Below, piece by piece: positions 16,864 through 25,781 of a stretch of 64,000 nt of DNA; position 1 is the first letter of the stretch; each line of letters opens with the position of its first letter. Where the stretch lies: NCBI GenBank assembly GCA_947253885.1, contig CAMYAO010000003.1, positions 1 to 64,000 of the forward strand, given 5' to 3'. Origin of the DNA: an uncultured Clostridium sp. Its GTDB lineage: Bacteria; Bacillota; Clostridia; Lachnospirales; Lachnospiraceae. A program made the translations under genes and the position numbers. The notes under the pieces are model-generated. The model did not search any database. It was not told the origin of the DNA and worked only from the letters and a program-made list of their open reading frames with translations.

Positions 16864-18000
16864 TTATGCTGTTCTCTTCCAAACATATACGGCAAAATAT
16901 GGAGGCATGTTTTTCCCGGCTGCGGCAACACCCGTACTTGCCGCGGTCCCCGTCACAGAATGGGTGTGTACTCCGGCGGATGCTGTATTTCTTGTAGCAA
17001 GTGCTCTTTTAGAAGTCTTCATGTAAGCAGAGTCTGATCCTGTGCCGTCACTCCATAATTTATTCATGCTGTGCGTATGTGCGCCATTTGATGCTGCAGT
17101 GCCCGTGACGGTATGCGTGTGTGCTATCACAGAAGCATCTGCACTGCCGCCGGCGCTTCCTGCGTCATATGAAGGTCCTGCCGCAAGCAAGAATCTATCC
17201 TGTATCCGTTCCCATGTTCCTCCAAACATAGCACCCGGATTTACCGCATTAACACTCATATATATCGAGCCTACCGGATATGCAATCTCTCCAACTTCAT
17301 AGTGCAGATTGTTAATTACACTCTCTGCATTACTAACCCGAGTAAACAGCCTCTTAATCTTTCCAAACATTGTTATTAGATTATTCGTATTTACGATCGG
17401 ATCATTGTTTGTAGCCTCCTGAAAGCTTATGACCTGATTTCCAAGGTCAGCGATTTCTCCCTTGGGACCTCGTATATTTACCGCAGGCGGATTAACAAGA
17501 CCCTTATTATTTGTCCAGGAAAGATTCCCATCAGAGCTAACAGTTGGGGTAAACGTCGCTCCATCAAAGTCTCCTGCTTTTGCTTTTTGCTCTGTATCAT
17601 CCGCTACCGATTTTGCAGTCGTTGCACTCTGATTCGCATTTCTTGTTGCGTCTAATGCATCCTGAACTGCCTTTTGAATCTCTTTATACTTTTCCGATGC
17701 GGAATCGATGGTTGAATGAAGCTCCGCCTGTCTATCATCCGCATCGGAGATAAGGGAAGTTAAGTCTGCGTTTTCATTCTTTGCCTGCCTTATTAGACCT
17801 TCTGCTTTTGCAATTGCTTCTCTTGTTTCGATACTCACCTCATTTACTTCATCTCTTGCATTTATGACTTCCGTCTTTAGCGCGTCATATTTGTTATTGT
17901 CATCATTTACCTTTTTAAGGGATGAGACAATGGCATCACGCACTTCCCTTCCGTAGATGGCGTTCCGTATTTTATTTGTATATGGAGTAATATCAGTCAT
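16864..18000 (-). CDS. Tail fibre / receptor-binding protein
   Basis: This is a 378-residue fibre protein. The N-terminal 50 residues (YTNKIRNAIYGREVRDAIVSS) form the baseplate-attachment segment seen in BppU-like Firmicutes fibres. Residues about 50-135 are a long coiled coil. The C-terminal part has a collar-like unit (YPVGSIYMSVN and GGTWERIQDRFLLAAG) and repeated HTHTVTG/HTHSVTG strings, typical of metal-binding fibre tips. It ends with the MPPYFAVYVWKRT signature. It recognises the host surface. Confidence 0.88.
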   Translation of the reverse strand: MTDITPYTNKIRNAIYGREVRDAIVSSLKKVNDDNNKYDALKTEVINARDEVNEVSIETREAIAKAEGLIRQAKNENADLTSLISDADDRQAELHSTIDSASEKYKEIQKAVQDALDATRNANQSATTAKSVADDTEQKAKAGDFDGATFTPTVSSDGNLSWTNNKGLVNPPAVNIRGPKGEIADLGNQVISFQEATNNDPIVNTNNLITMFGKIKRLFTRVSNAESVINNLHYEVGEIAYPVGSIYMSVNAVNPGAMFGGTWERIQDRFLLAAGPSYDAGSAGGSADASVIAHTHTVTGTAASNGAHTHSMNKLWSDGTGSDSAYMKTSKRALATRNTASAGVHTHSVTGTAASTGVAAAGKNMPPYFAVYVWKRTA

Positions 18001-18205
18001 CTGTATCTTCCTCCTCTCCCATCTGCATTACGTATTCTCTGCATTTCATGTCCCTTACTTCTGCCAGAATACCTGTAATTACAAGTTCAATAAGGCTTGC
18101 AGGAAGTCCGTAGCTTGATTGCTCATTTATAACCGCCTGCATAATCCTTGTTTTCGATCCATCAAGAATCATTCCAAGAGACCTTCCTTTATCATCTGCT
18201 TCCAT
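17993..18205 (-). CDS. Small conserved protein between tail genes
   Basis: This 70-residue soluble protein has an acidic C-terminus (MGEEEDTDD). It overlaps the fibre gene by 8 bases and the upstream gene by 14, so the three are tightly coupled. Proteins like this (LPASLIELVITGILAEVRD) recur beside fibre genes in clostridial siphoviruses. Function is unknown. Confidence 0.65.
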   Translation of the reverse strand: MEADDKGRSLGMILDGSKTRIMQAVINEQSSYGLPASLIELVITGILAEVRDMKCREYVMQMGEEEDTDD

Positions 18206-18383
18206 CGCGCTTTCTCCTTTCCAATTTTTCTACTCTTTTCTCAAGAGCATCTATCCTCTTAAGTGCACCCATCAGACTGACCGCACTGCCAAAGGACATC
18301 TCACCTTTTGATACTTCATTACTCGGTTTCTTATCAGGCTTCTTTCCTCTTGGAAAAGATATCCCTTTCATTTTCTCTCTCAT
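18192..18383 (-). CDS. Small basic coiled-coil protein in tail module
   Basis: This 63-residue, strongly basic protein ends in a predicted coiled coil (RIDALEKRVEKLERRKRD). It lies between the Tal gene and the preceding small gene with overlapping ends. I do not recognise a family. A minor tail or assembly role is guessed from position. Confidence 0.55.
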   Translation of the reverse strand: MREKMKGISFPRGKKPDKKPSNEVSKGEMSFGSAVSLMGALKRIDALEKRVEKLERRKRDGSR

Positions 18384-18394
18384 CTGCTCCTCCT

Positions 18395-20311
18395 TTATGT
18401 CCAGTAGCCAACCACAATCCCGTTCTTTACTTGGAGCTTGCTATACTCCCAGGATATACCGCCGTCACTTTTGGAGTTAATTTTCGTAACAATCGGTATG
18501 GCTCCTGTATGTGCCGTATAGCCACCTGCGGATATACTTCCAATCTTAAAGTTCTTAAGTGTGAACCATTCTCCATAAAGGTTACATCCAAGATGAAGCC
18601 CAAGTTCTGAATAGATGCTGTTTGCCCTGCTAAAGCAAAACGCCGTACTGTATTCTGAGGCACTTCCGGTCTTTTCATAAGCCCAGGCCATGTACTTGCC
18701 TTGATATTCAAGGTCAAAGACCAATCCTTTATGTCTACCATTTTCTTTCCACTCGTTAGTTCCTATCTTTCCGACATAATATCCGTCACGATAGAAATGC
18801 TCACCATTGTAATCGAATTTCGAAACGAGCTTTTTATCCGAGTTATATACCTGCAGTTCTCCATTTTTCAGCTGAATATAGTCCGTGATTCCATTCCATG
18901 CAGTTTGAAGTTCACTTGCAATAAGCGATTCTGCATAGATGGACTGAGCTGCAATATATTTTCCGACAATCTTTCCGTCCATCGTGATTGCTGTGCCGTA
19001 CATTCCGTTATACCCTGCGCTTGAGTAACCAAGGCCATTCATGTTCCAGCGCCATACCTTCTTGGCTGTTTCTGTACTGTTTGTATCCATGATGAGTATT
19101 TCATTCGCTCTTGTTACAACGTGGCCGGTTGTTGCCGCTGTGATAAGTGCCGTAGCATTATCTATGGCAAGGCGGAGCGTATCCGACTGCGGCGGGATGG
19201 CATCAATCTTTTGAATGATACTGCTAACCTGCTGCACACTTCTTGCCGACAAACTCCCACGCACATTTGCGCCAAGAGTCACCGTGTTTTGTTCCGGCGC
19301 ATCAAGCTGAATGGAAAGTGCTGTAACAGGGAAAAACCTGTCCATACCGTGCGGTCGTGAAATCACACGTATACTATCGCCCAGTTTTATTCTTTCTATA
19401 TCACCATCAATCATGTTAAGATCCACAGCTTTGCATGTGATGCACATATTCTCAAACTGGACATCCGATAGATATGACTTTGCCTTTCGTAGTAGATTGG
19501 AAGGCTCCGTCACATCATCAAAGTTTACTGTCCTTGTGATAATGCCGTATATAGGAACCGCCGTGCTTGACTCTACATAGTTCTTACCACTGTTTACACT
19601 TTCAATGGTCGTATATTCTTCAAGTCCTTCTATCCTTGATGTTTCAAGCCTTGCGCCTAGAGGAATCACCCTCGTTGCAAGGTCTGCTGTATCGATATTT
19701 TCTGCATAGTCCAGGAGGTTTTCTCCAAACTCTATGGTCTGCGTATTGGTGTTGCCATAGTCCCCGATATAATCAAGGTATCTTCTTCCGCCGGAATACC
19801 GAGTTCTAATATGACCGCCCAGCTTTTCTATCAGCTTTGTATTGATATCCTCTAAAGTTGTTTCCCAGTTTGTGTAGCGGTAGATACTATCGTTTGGATC
19901 TTCCACCGTCACCATGCCAAGGGTAAACCTTTTATCTGTTTCTACCAGGTTGTTGTGAGTAGAAATAAGGTAGGATAGAAATCCTCTTACTGTGTAATTG
20001 TGAAACACCTTCGGCGGCTGCACGGAATCAAGAAGATATGAGAGCTCTCCTTCGCAGATTATCTTCGTTGTAAGATAGATATCCTTTTCTGTGCTGATGA
20101 CTCTGCCCTTAAAGATAATCTCTTCGTCCTTTGTTACTGTAACAATAGACTTTAGCTTTTCCACCTTGTCATACATCGGGTGAGTCTTTGTCATTTTAAA
20201 CTCAAAAGACCCCGACTTATTATCAGCAAGCTCAATCCTGGGAGAGATAATCACGCACTCCGAATCACCCGGGAGGTAAATAAGTGCATCGTCCATATAT
20301 GCTTTATACAT
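18395..20311 (-). CDS. Tail-associated lysin / prophage endopeptidase tail protein
   Basis: This 638-residue protein has an N-terminal half (about 1-350) of the prophage tail endopeptidase family (gp44/Tal-like). A phage tail hub domain is followed by a region starting VIPLGARLE. The C-terminal half contains a linker (QVSSIIQKIDAI) and a fibre-like domain. Tal forms the tip of the siphovirus tail and often cuts peptidoglycan during DNA entry. I do not see a clear catalytic peptidase motif in this one. It starts right after dit (one base apart), the usual order tmp-dit-tal. Confidence 0.85.
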   Translation of the reverse strand: MYKAYMDDALIYLPGDSECVIISPRIELADNKSGSFEFKMTKTHPMYDKVEKLKSIVTVTKDEEIIFKGRVISTEKDIYLTTKIICEGELSYLLDSVQPPKVFHNYTVRGFLSYLISTHNNLVETDKRFTLGMVTVEDPNDSIYRYTNWETTLEDINTKLIEKLGGHIRTRYSGGRRYLDYIGDYGNTNTQTIEFGENLLDYAENIDTADLATRVIPLGARLETSRIEGLEEYTTIESVNSGKNYVESSTAVPIYGIITRTVNFDDVTEPSNLLRKAKSYLSDVQFENMCITCKAVDLNMIDGDIERIKLGDSIRVISRPHGMDRFFPVTALSIQLDAPEQNTVTLGANVRGSLSARSVQQVSSIIQKIDAIPPQSDTLRLAIDNATALITAATTGHVVTRANEILIMDTNSTETAKKVWRWNMNGLGYSSAGYNGMYGTAITMDGKIVGKYIAAQSIYAESLIASELQTAWNGITDYIQLKNGELQVYNSDKKLVSKFDYNGEHFYRDGYYVGKIGTNEWKENGRHKGLVFDLEYQGKYMAWAYEKTGSASEYSTAFCFSRANSIYSELGLHLGCNLYGEWFTLKNFKIGSISAGGYTAHTGAIPIVTKINSKSDGGISWEYSKLQVKNGIVVGYWT

Positions 20312-21037
20312 TTATAAACTTCCTCCTCTAAATCCTATGCTGACGGTAAATGTTCCTGTGAATATAACGTTTGCTCCGCCTGTTGGAATCACAAGTTCCG
20401 GGAATCGATTTTTACCAGACTTTAGTTCATACCTTTTCCCTGCAAATGTCACATAGGCACTGCCCGTAAGATTTGTCACCGTAAATACCGGGACAATATC
20501 AATCTTACTTCCCGGCACCTCATATGTCTTACTTCCTAAAACTTCGATGCCCATGTATTCACGGATGATTCCCGTTTCAAAGTTAAATGAATCCCACAGC
20601 CAATCTTCATCTGAACCTGTAAGTTCAAACTTAAATGGCTCCGCATCTACTTCCATCGTGAAGGTGCCAAGAGTCCTTGCTCTTTCAAGTCCAGATACTT
20701 CTGCCCTTCCTTCGTAGTAATACTCCGGGTCATTATCCAGTATCACCTGCACTGTTTTTCCGTGCACTTCATTAAAAAACGAACTGATGCGTCCTGCCCA
20801 TCCGTCAATCCTATCCATACCGCCAAACTTAAATGTCAGCTTTCTTGATCCGTATTCCGGCTTTCCTGTAAGAGCCTCCGTCAAATCAAGACGCTTTGAT
20901 GCACCTGGTATGTCCACGTAGTTCTTCTTTATCTCCGGCGCACCAACAATATTTGTGTTTCCAATCACAAGACCATAATCACGCATTGTATGCTTGCCAT
21001 TTATCGTGGCACCCGGCCCTGCGGTAGTGTATGCCAT
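20312..21037 (-). CDS. Distal tail protein Dit
   Basis: This 241-residue protein is of the siphovirus distal tail (Dit, Sipho_tail) family, which forms the hexameric hub joining tail tube and tip. Recognisable segments are YVDIPGASKRLDLTEALTG and the later AEPFKFELTG at the junction of the N-terminal ring domain and the C-terminal galectin-like domain. It directly follows tape measure and precedes Tal. Its start overlaps the tape measure stop by one base. Confidence 0.88.
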   Translation of the reverse strand: MAYTTAGPGATINGKHTMRDYGLVIGNTNIVGAPEIKKNYVDIPGASKRLDLTEALTGKPEYGSRKLTFKFGGMDRIDGWAGRISSFFNEVHGKTVQVILDNDPEYYYEGRAEVSGLERARTLGTFTMEVDAEPFKFELTGSDEDWLWDSFNFETGIIREYMGIEVLGSKTYEVPGSKIDIVPVFTVTNLTGSAYVTFAGKRYELKSGKNRFPELVIPTGGANVIFTGTFTVSIGFRGGSL

Positions 21038-24000
21038 TAGACCATCCCCCTTTCCAGTTTGAATCTCATATCTCCGAGTTTCTTATCAACGCCGGGAGCA
21101 AGTTCTCCTACCAGGACTCCACTATCAAGGAAGATCTGCTTTGCACTGTTTGCTGCAATGACAGCTAGATACTGCTCCATAGCTCCTGTTCCCATGTGTC
21201 CGGTTAAGATATTCTCAAGCTTGTCATAAAAACCTTTCAGAGGAAGAATCGCCTCTGCTCCTCCTTCTCCACCTGCCATAAGACTTGACCCGTTCATTCC
21301 AAAGAATGTCGGGCTTGTCATGATACCGCCTTCCTTGTACCAGTCGATAGACAGCTTCGGAATGGACGGTGGTGCAAGAGACAGCTTTCCTGTTATCTTA
21401 AAGTGCGGGAGTTTGATATGCGGCAGCTTCAGCTTAAGGCTGGAAAAGAATCCTTTGATTTTATCTATGATTCCCTTCACCTTATCCTTTGCTGCCGTAA
21501 TCGGAGTCACAATGGCACTCTTTATTCCTTTCCACACAGAAGATGCAACAGATTTAATTCCATTAAAGATGGAGCTTACTGTGCTTTTCACACCGTTAAA
21601 CACACTGCTGACCTTGCTCTTAATCGCACCAACCACTGTGCTTATGACATTCTTGATGCCGTTCCAGATAGTCGATGTGACGGTCTTTATGGCATTAAAT
21701 ACCGTAGTCACCACCGTCTTTATGGCATTAACTACCGTCATAACCTTTGTCTTTATAGCGTTCCAAACAGTAGAAAATACCGTTTTTATCGCATTCATCA
21801 CGGTAGTAATAAAGGTCTTGATGGCATTAAGCACCGTTGTTACCACACCCTTGATGGCATTCCAGACAGCGATGATAATGCCCTTACAGTTCTCCCATAT
21901 AAAGCGAAACGGCAAGGTTATAGTCTGTACCGCCCCAGAGATGATAGAGCCAATGAACATCAGTGCTACCTGAACGATATTTTTCATGGTGTTCCAGATT
22001 CCTGTAAAGAAGGATACGATGCCATTCCAAATCCCGGTAAAGAAGTTCTTGATTCCGTTCCAGATATTACTCCAGCTTGTACCAAACCATCCAAGCACCA
22101 CATTTGTCACATTCTTTATTGTGTTAAAGGCGTTTACAAGAATTCCCTTGATCCCGTTCCAAACGGATGAGAATATCTCTTTTATTCCTTGCCACACCTG
22201 TGACCAGTTCCCTGTGAAAATACCGATGAATACATCCAGTATCCCTGTGATCACACCAAGAACGGTTTCAAGTACGGTAGCGATTACATTAAAGGCTCCT
22301 TCAAAGAGTGGTGCTAGTATCTTGCAGAACTGCTGCCATACGGCTTTTAACATATCTGTAACGCTTTTAAAGTTAAACCCAAGAGCATTGACTCTTGATA
22401 CTATCCCTTGCGCAAAATTTGAAATGGTGTCCTTAATCTTCTGCCAAGTTGCAAGGATGGAATTTCTAAACTTCTCATTCGTCTTCCAAAGATACACAAA
22501 GGCGGCTACTAGCGCCGCAATTACAGCTACCACAGCAACTACCGGAGCCGATATTCCTCCTATGGCAGCGCCCATCTTGCTCATCAACCCGGAGAACCCT
22601 CCGACCTTACTTGAAACAAGCATGATACTTTTTCCGAGTTTAGCGTAGGCCTGCATGGCGATACCAATCTTGGATATGAGCGTACCGACAATCACAAGAA
22701 CGGGGCCAATTGATGCAACAAAAAGGAGCAGGGAAAGCACTGCCTTCTTCTGCCCCTCGCTCATGCCGTTTAACTTATCAATGAATGCCTGCAGCTTACC
22801 TACAATGGCTCTCACAACAGGCATTAAGATGTCTCCAAAGGATATCGCAAGTTCCTGTAATTGGCTTTTTAAGATGGTCAGCTGGCCTCCAAGGTTATTC
22901 TGCATGGTCTCTGCCATCTCAAGGGATGCACCATCACAGTTTCCTATTGCACCTTGCAGCTTCTTCACATCTTCCGGTGCTGCGTTCATAAGAGCAAGAA
23001 AGCCTGACATGGCGTTCTTACCCACAAGCTGCTGTGCGGCCTGCGCCTTTTCTGATTCTGTTAGTCCCGCAAAAGCACTCCTGCAGTCACCCAAAATATC
23101 CGAGAGGCTCCTCATACTGCCATCAGCATTCGTTGTTGCAATTGTCACTTCTCCGATGTTCTTTCCGCTGATCGTAAAATCCTTGGAAAGATTATTCATA
23201 ATGGTACGAAGTGCCGTACCTGCCTGGGTAGACTTAATACCCGCGTTGGCCATAAGACCGATGGCTTCAGCTGTATCTTCAGCAGAAAAGCCAAGAGCGC
23301 CTGCGATAGGTGCACAGTATTTAAAGGTCTCGCCCATCATGGACACATTGGTATTTGCATTGGATGACGCCGCTGCAAGGATATCCGCAAAATGGCCTGC
23401 GTCTTTTGCTTTAAGACCAAAAGCCGTAAGGGCATCTGTTACGATATCGGATGTCGTTGCCAGGTCTTCACCGGATGCGGCCGCAAGGTTCATGATGCCT
23501 TCAATACCATCTAGCATATCGCCAGTCTTCCAACCGGCCATCGCCATGTAGTTAAAGCCTTGTGCTGCCTCTGTTGCAGAAAATTTCGTCTTAGCGCCCA
23601 TCTCACGGGCCTTTGCCCTGAGCTTATCAAAGTCTTCACCTGTGGCGCCGGAAACAGCTGACACCTTACTCATGGCAGAATCAAAATCAGCTGTAGTCTT
23701 AAGAGATGCTGCGCCCAGTCCGCCAATGGCCAAGGTAAGCGGCATCATCTTTCTTCCCGCCCCGGAGATGGAGTTTCCAACCGACTCAAATTTCTGACCA
23801 ACAGCGGAGATTTTTTCAAGTTTCGCGTTGCAATTTATCGCCTCTTGTTCAAGACGTTTCAGTTCCTGCTCAGTAGCGATGATTTCACGTTCAAGTGCCT
23901 CATACTTATCCCGTCCAAGCTCACCTCGCTCCATCTGCTCTTTTGCCTGGCGCTGTGCTTCTTTAAGGCTATCCAGTTTCTCTTTTGTTGCATTGATGGA

Positions 24001-24189
24001 GTCTTTCAGCAGCTTCTGCTTCTGTGAAAGAAGTGTAGTGTTCTTGGGATCCAGCTTCAGTAGTCTATTCACATCACGAAGCGAACTCTGTGTTGAACGT
24101 ATTGTATTGTTGACACCCTTTAAGGCTTTATCAAGACCTGTGGTATCCCCGCCGATCTCAACTGTTATGCCTTTGATTCTGTTTGCCAC
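21037..24189 (-). CDS. Tail tape measure protein (TP901 type)
   Basis: This 1050-residue protein sets tail length. An N-terminal coiled coil (about 25-130) is followed by the TP901/gpT tape measure core (about 150-480; SKVSAVSGATGEDFDKLRA and FNYMAMAGWKTGDMLDG). A hydrophobic segment (about 480-565) comes next, then a long repetitive stretch (about 570-930) built of about 11-residue units such as NAIKTVVTTVF and IWNGIKN. A glycine-rich tail domain ends it. The start is a GTG after GAAGG. The gene lies just downstream of an inserted LytTR/DUF3021 unit whose terminator separates it from the rest of the late operon. Confidence 0.93.
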   Translation of the reverse strand: MANRIKGITVEIGGDTTGLDKALKGVNNTIRSTQSSLRDVNRLLKLDPKNTTLLSQKQKLLKDSINATKEKLDSLKEAQRQAKEQMERGELGRDKYEALEREIIATEQELKRLEQEAINCNAKLEKISAVGQKFESVGNSISGAGRKMMPLTLAIGGLGAASLKTTADFDSAMSKVSAVSGATGEDFDKLRAKAREMGAKTKFSATEAAQGFNYMAMAGWKTGDMLDGIEGIMNLAAASGEDLATTSDIVTDALTAFGLKAKDAGHFADILAAASSNANTNVSMMGETFKYCAPIAGALGFSAEDTAEAIGLMANAGIKSTQAGTALRTIMNNLSKDFTISGKNIGEVTIATTNADGSMRSLSDILGDCRSAFAGLTESEKAQAAQQLVGKNAMSGFLALMNAAPEDVKKLQGAIGNCDGASLEMAETMQNNLGGQLTILKSQLQELAISFGDILMPVVRAIVGKLQAFIDKLNGMSEGQKKAVLSLLLFVASIGPVLVIVGTLISKIGIAMQAYAKLGKSIMLVSSKVGGFSGLMSKMGAAIGGISAPVVAVVAVIAALVAAFVYLWKTNEKFRNSILATWQKIKDTISNFAQGIVSRVNALGFNFKSVTDMLKAVWQQFCKILAPLFEGAFNVIATVLETVLGVITGILDVFIGIFTGNWSQVWQGIKEIFSSVWNGIKGILVNAFNTIKNVTNVVLGWFGTSWSNIWNGIKNFFTGIWNGIVSFFTGIWNTMKNIVQVALMFIGSIISGAVQTITLPFRFIWENCKGIIIAVWNAIKGVVTTVLNAIKTFITTVMNAIKTVFSTVWNAIKTKVMTVVNAIKTVVTTVFNAIKTVTSTIWNGIKNVISTVVGAIKSKVSSVFNGVKSTVSSIFNGIKSVASSVWKGIKSAIVTPITAAKDKVKGIIDKIKGFFSSLKLKLPHIKLPHFKITGKLSLAPPSIPKLSIDWYKEGGIMTSPTFFGMNGSSLMAGGEGGAEAILPLKGFYDKLENILTGHMGTGAMEQYLAVIAANSAKQIFLDSGVLVGELAPGVDKKLGDMRFKLERGMV

Positions 24190-24217
24190 AGGCCTTCACC
24201 TCCCACTTTGTGACATC

Positions 24218-24242
24218 AAAAAAGCACCTCCGAAGAGATGCT
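24218..24242 (-). terminator. Terminator of the LytTR/DUF3021 unit
   Basis: Stem AGCATCTC / GAGGTGCT with a TTCG loop and six Ts on the minus strand, 17 bases after the DUF3021 stop. All 25 bases are identical to 30988-31012 at the end of the MerR unit. Confidence 0.85.
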
Positions 24243-24259
24243 CTTTCAAGGAAAATTGT

Positions 24260-24688
24260 TTATTCTTTCATACTTTTTAATTTCTTGTTTATCGTATCAG
24301 CCTCTTTTTTATAGCTTATGGAGAAAAGTTTCCATAATACAAAGGCTACTGTCCCTTCTCCAACGATTGAGACTACTATTGGTATAATCCCCTTGTCGGT
24401 CGGTATCCACCCAACAACAAAGGCTGTTACCAACATCACCGCACAACCGATTCCCATGTGGAAAATCACTTGTATTGGATATGGCACTTTATCATTTTCA
24501 TAAATAAATGAAGGAATCCCAAACCCTAATCCCACAACAATAGAACCTATCATCATTTTGGTGTATTGATGATTCTCCATATGAAAACTTCCACCATTCG
24601 TAATATCAAGTACTAAACCTACAATACTGAAGATTATTAGTGCGATACTAACACCCATAAAACTGGATTTCATTATGTTCTTAACCAT
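24260..24688 (-). CDS. DUF3021 membrane protein, partner of LytTR regulator
   Basis: This 142-residue protein has four predicted membrane segments and a basic C-terminal tail (KKEADTINKKLKSMKE), matching DUF3021. Genes of this family nearly always sit beside a LytTR DNA-binding protein. In Streptococcus mutans systems such as HdrRM and BrsRM the membrane partner holds the regulator inactive. It follows the LytTR gene by 11 bases. The pair lies inside a phage tail operon between the tail chaperone and tape measure genes, so it is cargo rather than a virion gene. What signal it senses is unknown. Confidence 0.8.
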   Translation of the reverse strand: MVKNIMKSSFMGVSIALIIFSIVGLVLDITNGGSFHMENHQYTKMMIGSIVVGLGFGIPSFIYENDKVPYPIQVIFHMGIGCAVMLVTAFVVGWIPTDKGIIPIVVSIVGEGTVAFVLWKLFSISYKKEADTINKKLKSMKE

Positions 24689-24699
24689 ATTTTCCTCCT

Positions 24700-25134
24700 C
24701 TATAATCCAAGACTTTTCTTAAACCCTGGCAAATAATGCCTTGAAACATATTCTTTGCATCCGTTTTTTAGACGCAGTAGCATCATGCCCCCAAATGCAG
24801 TCTCTACGCTCTCGCAAGCGGAAATTCTGACGATAGCCGATTTGGATATTTGAACAAATTCATTACCTAATGCATCCTTCATCTCATATAGGCGCTTATT
24901 AGACGAAAACACTTTTTCTTTTGTATGAATAAAAGTACGATTGTTTTCGACATTCACCATGAGTATTTCATCTGGTGCAAGCATATATGTTTTATCCTCA
25001 TCATTTCCCGCGATAATTACAACATTATCTTTTATGCAGTTCAGCACTCGTTGCACTTCCTGCGTAATCTCTCTTGTGTAAATCACTGCATATGGCTCGG
25101 GGCAATTCTCTATTAGTTTTACCTCTGCTTTCAT
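24700..25134 (-). CDS. LytTR-family transcription regulator
   Basis: This 144-residue protein has an N-terminal segment (KAEVKLIENC and VYTREITQEV) and a C-terminal LytTR DNA-binding domain (about 45-144; ILMVNVENNRTFIHT, FVQISKSAIVRIS, YVSRHYLPGFKKSLGL). No receiver domain is present, as in the stand-alone LytTR regulators of membrane-inhibitor pairs. The start at 25134 follows AAAGGA. It has its own promoter (25171-25199) and is followed by DUF3021 and a terminator, which makes the pair an autonomous moron. It probably activates its own promoter and perhaps host genes. Confidence 0.85.
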   Translation of the reverse strand: MKAEVKLIENCPEPYAVIYTREITQEVQRVLNCIKDNVVIIAGNDEDKTYMLAPDEILMVNVENNRTFIHTKEKVFSSNKRLYEMKDALGNEFVQISKSAIVRISACESVETAFGGMMLLRLKNGCKEYVSRHYLPGFKKSLGL

Positions 25135-25170
25135 TTGACTGTCCTTTCTCTGAAGCTTCATCTTGAGGAG

Positions 25171-25199
25171 AGTATACCATTGAAAGCAGAACATGTCTC
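25171..25199 (-). promoter_or_regulatory. Promoter of the LytTR/DUF3021 unit
   Basis: Minus-strand GAGACA (25194-25199), 17 bases, TATACT (25171-25176). The weak -35 fits an activator-dependent promoter. ACTTACC and AGTACT lie just upstream and could be LytTR half-sites. Confidence 0.55.
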
Positions 25200-25242
25200 A
25201 GTACTAAAGGTAAGTGGTTAAAATCGGACTGTGAAATGCACG

Positions 25243-25407
25243 CTAAAATTTATCAAAGTCATCCTGGGTAGCCACCTTATCATATTTCACGCTGTCGTTG
25301 TTCTTCTCAGTCCACATATCAAGGACCAAGCCTACGGTTAACAGGTCAAGGTCCCTGATAGTGATACCAATTTCTGTTGATCGCAGAAGGAACAATGGCG
25401 TGGTCAT
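25243..25407 (-). CDS. Tail assembly chaperone extension (gpT-like), made by -1 frameshift
   Basis: This 54-codon frame (TEIGITIRDLDLLTVGLVLD) overlaps the end of the gpG-like gene in the -1 frame. A run of eight A residues (25430-25437, T on the plus strand), nine codons before the gpG stop, is a classic slippery site. Slipping back one base there joins the two frames without a stop. The length and the LDMW motif followed by an aspartate-rich end are typical of the T part of G/GT chaperones. It has no ribosome binding site of its own, so the frameshift product is the likely form. Confidence 0.75.
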   Translation of the reverse strand: MTTPLFLLRSTEIGITIRDLDLLTVGLVLDMWTEKNNDSVKYDKVATQDDFDKF

Positions 25408-25778
25408 TTCGCGCTCACTTCTGCTAATCTTTTTTTTGATTCCACCTCTGCTTTCATGTTTTCACCCCAAAGCTCCAAAATCTCCGGGAGCACTTGGTAG
25501 ATAGAAAACATATCAAACTGGTCAAGCCACTCATCGATGGTTTTCGGAATTGTAGCGTCCGCATGAAAGGCCATGATGTATGCCACATTCTCGAAGATTT
25601 CAAGGTCTTCTATCTGGAACTCATCTCCTTCTGCCCCTTTCTTGTTGTACGATTTCTCAAGCTTTGAAAGGTCCTGAAAAATATCCCTCTTAAACTTTGC
25701 CCTGTAAAGGCGAGGAATAGTAGCAGAGGATCTGAACTTTACCTCTTTATCATCAATGTTAACTACTTTTTCTATCAT
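25404..25778 (-). CDS. Tail assembly chaperone (gpG-like)
   Basis: This 124-residue acidic protein (VVNIDDKEVKFRSSATIPRLYR; later YIMAFHADA) is of the tail assembly chaperone group. It coats the tape measure protein during tail building. It lies between the tail tube gene and tape measure, the standard location. The end of the gene carries an A8 slippery run that can fuse it to the following short frame. The next normal neighbour, tape measure, has been pushed away by the LytTR/DUF3021 insertion. Confidence 0.82.
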   Translation of the reverse strand: MIEKVVNIDDKEVKFRSSATIPRLYRAKFKRDIFQDLSKLEKSYNKKGAEGDEFQIEDLEIFENVAYIMAFHADATIPKTIDEWLDQFDMFSIYQVLPEILELWGENMKAEVESKKRLAEVSAK

Positions 25779-25781
25779 TGC

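Noticed and set aside
16713..16931. Longer 72-residue form of the small hydrophobic protein
   Set aside because: The extra N-terminal residues overlap the fibre gene in another frame. The ribosome binding site supports the ATG at 16847.
21320..23551. Several plus-strand open frames of 200-300 codons
   Set aside because: They are antisense shadows of the repetitive tape measure gene and show low-complexity hydrophobic repeats mirroring it.
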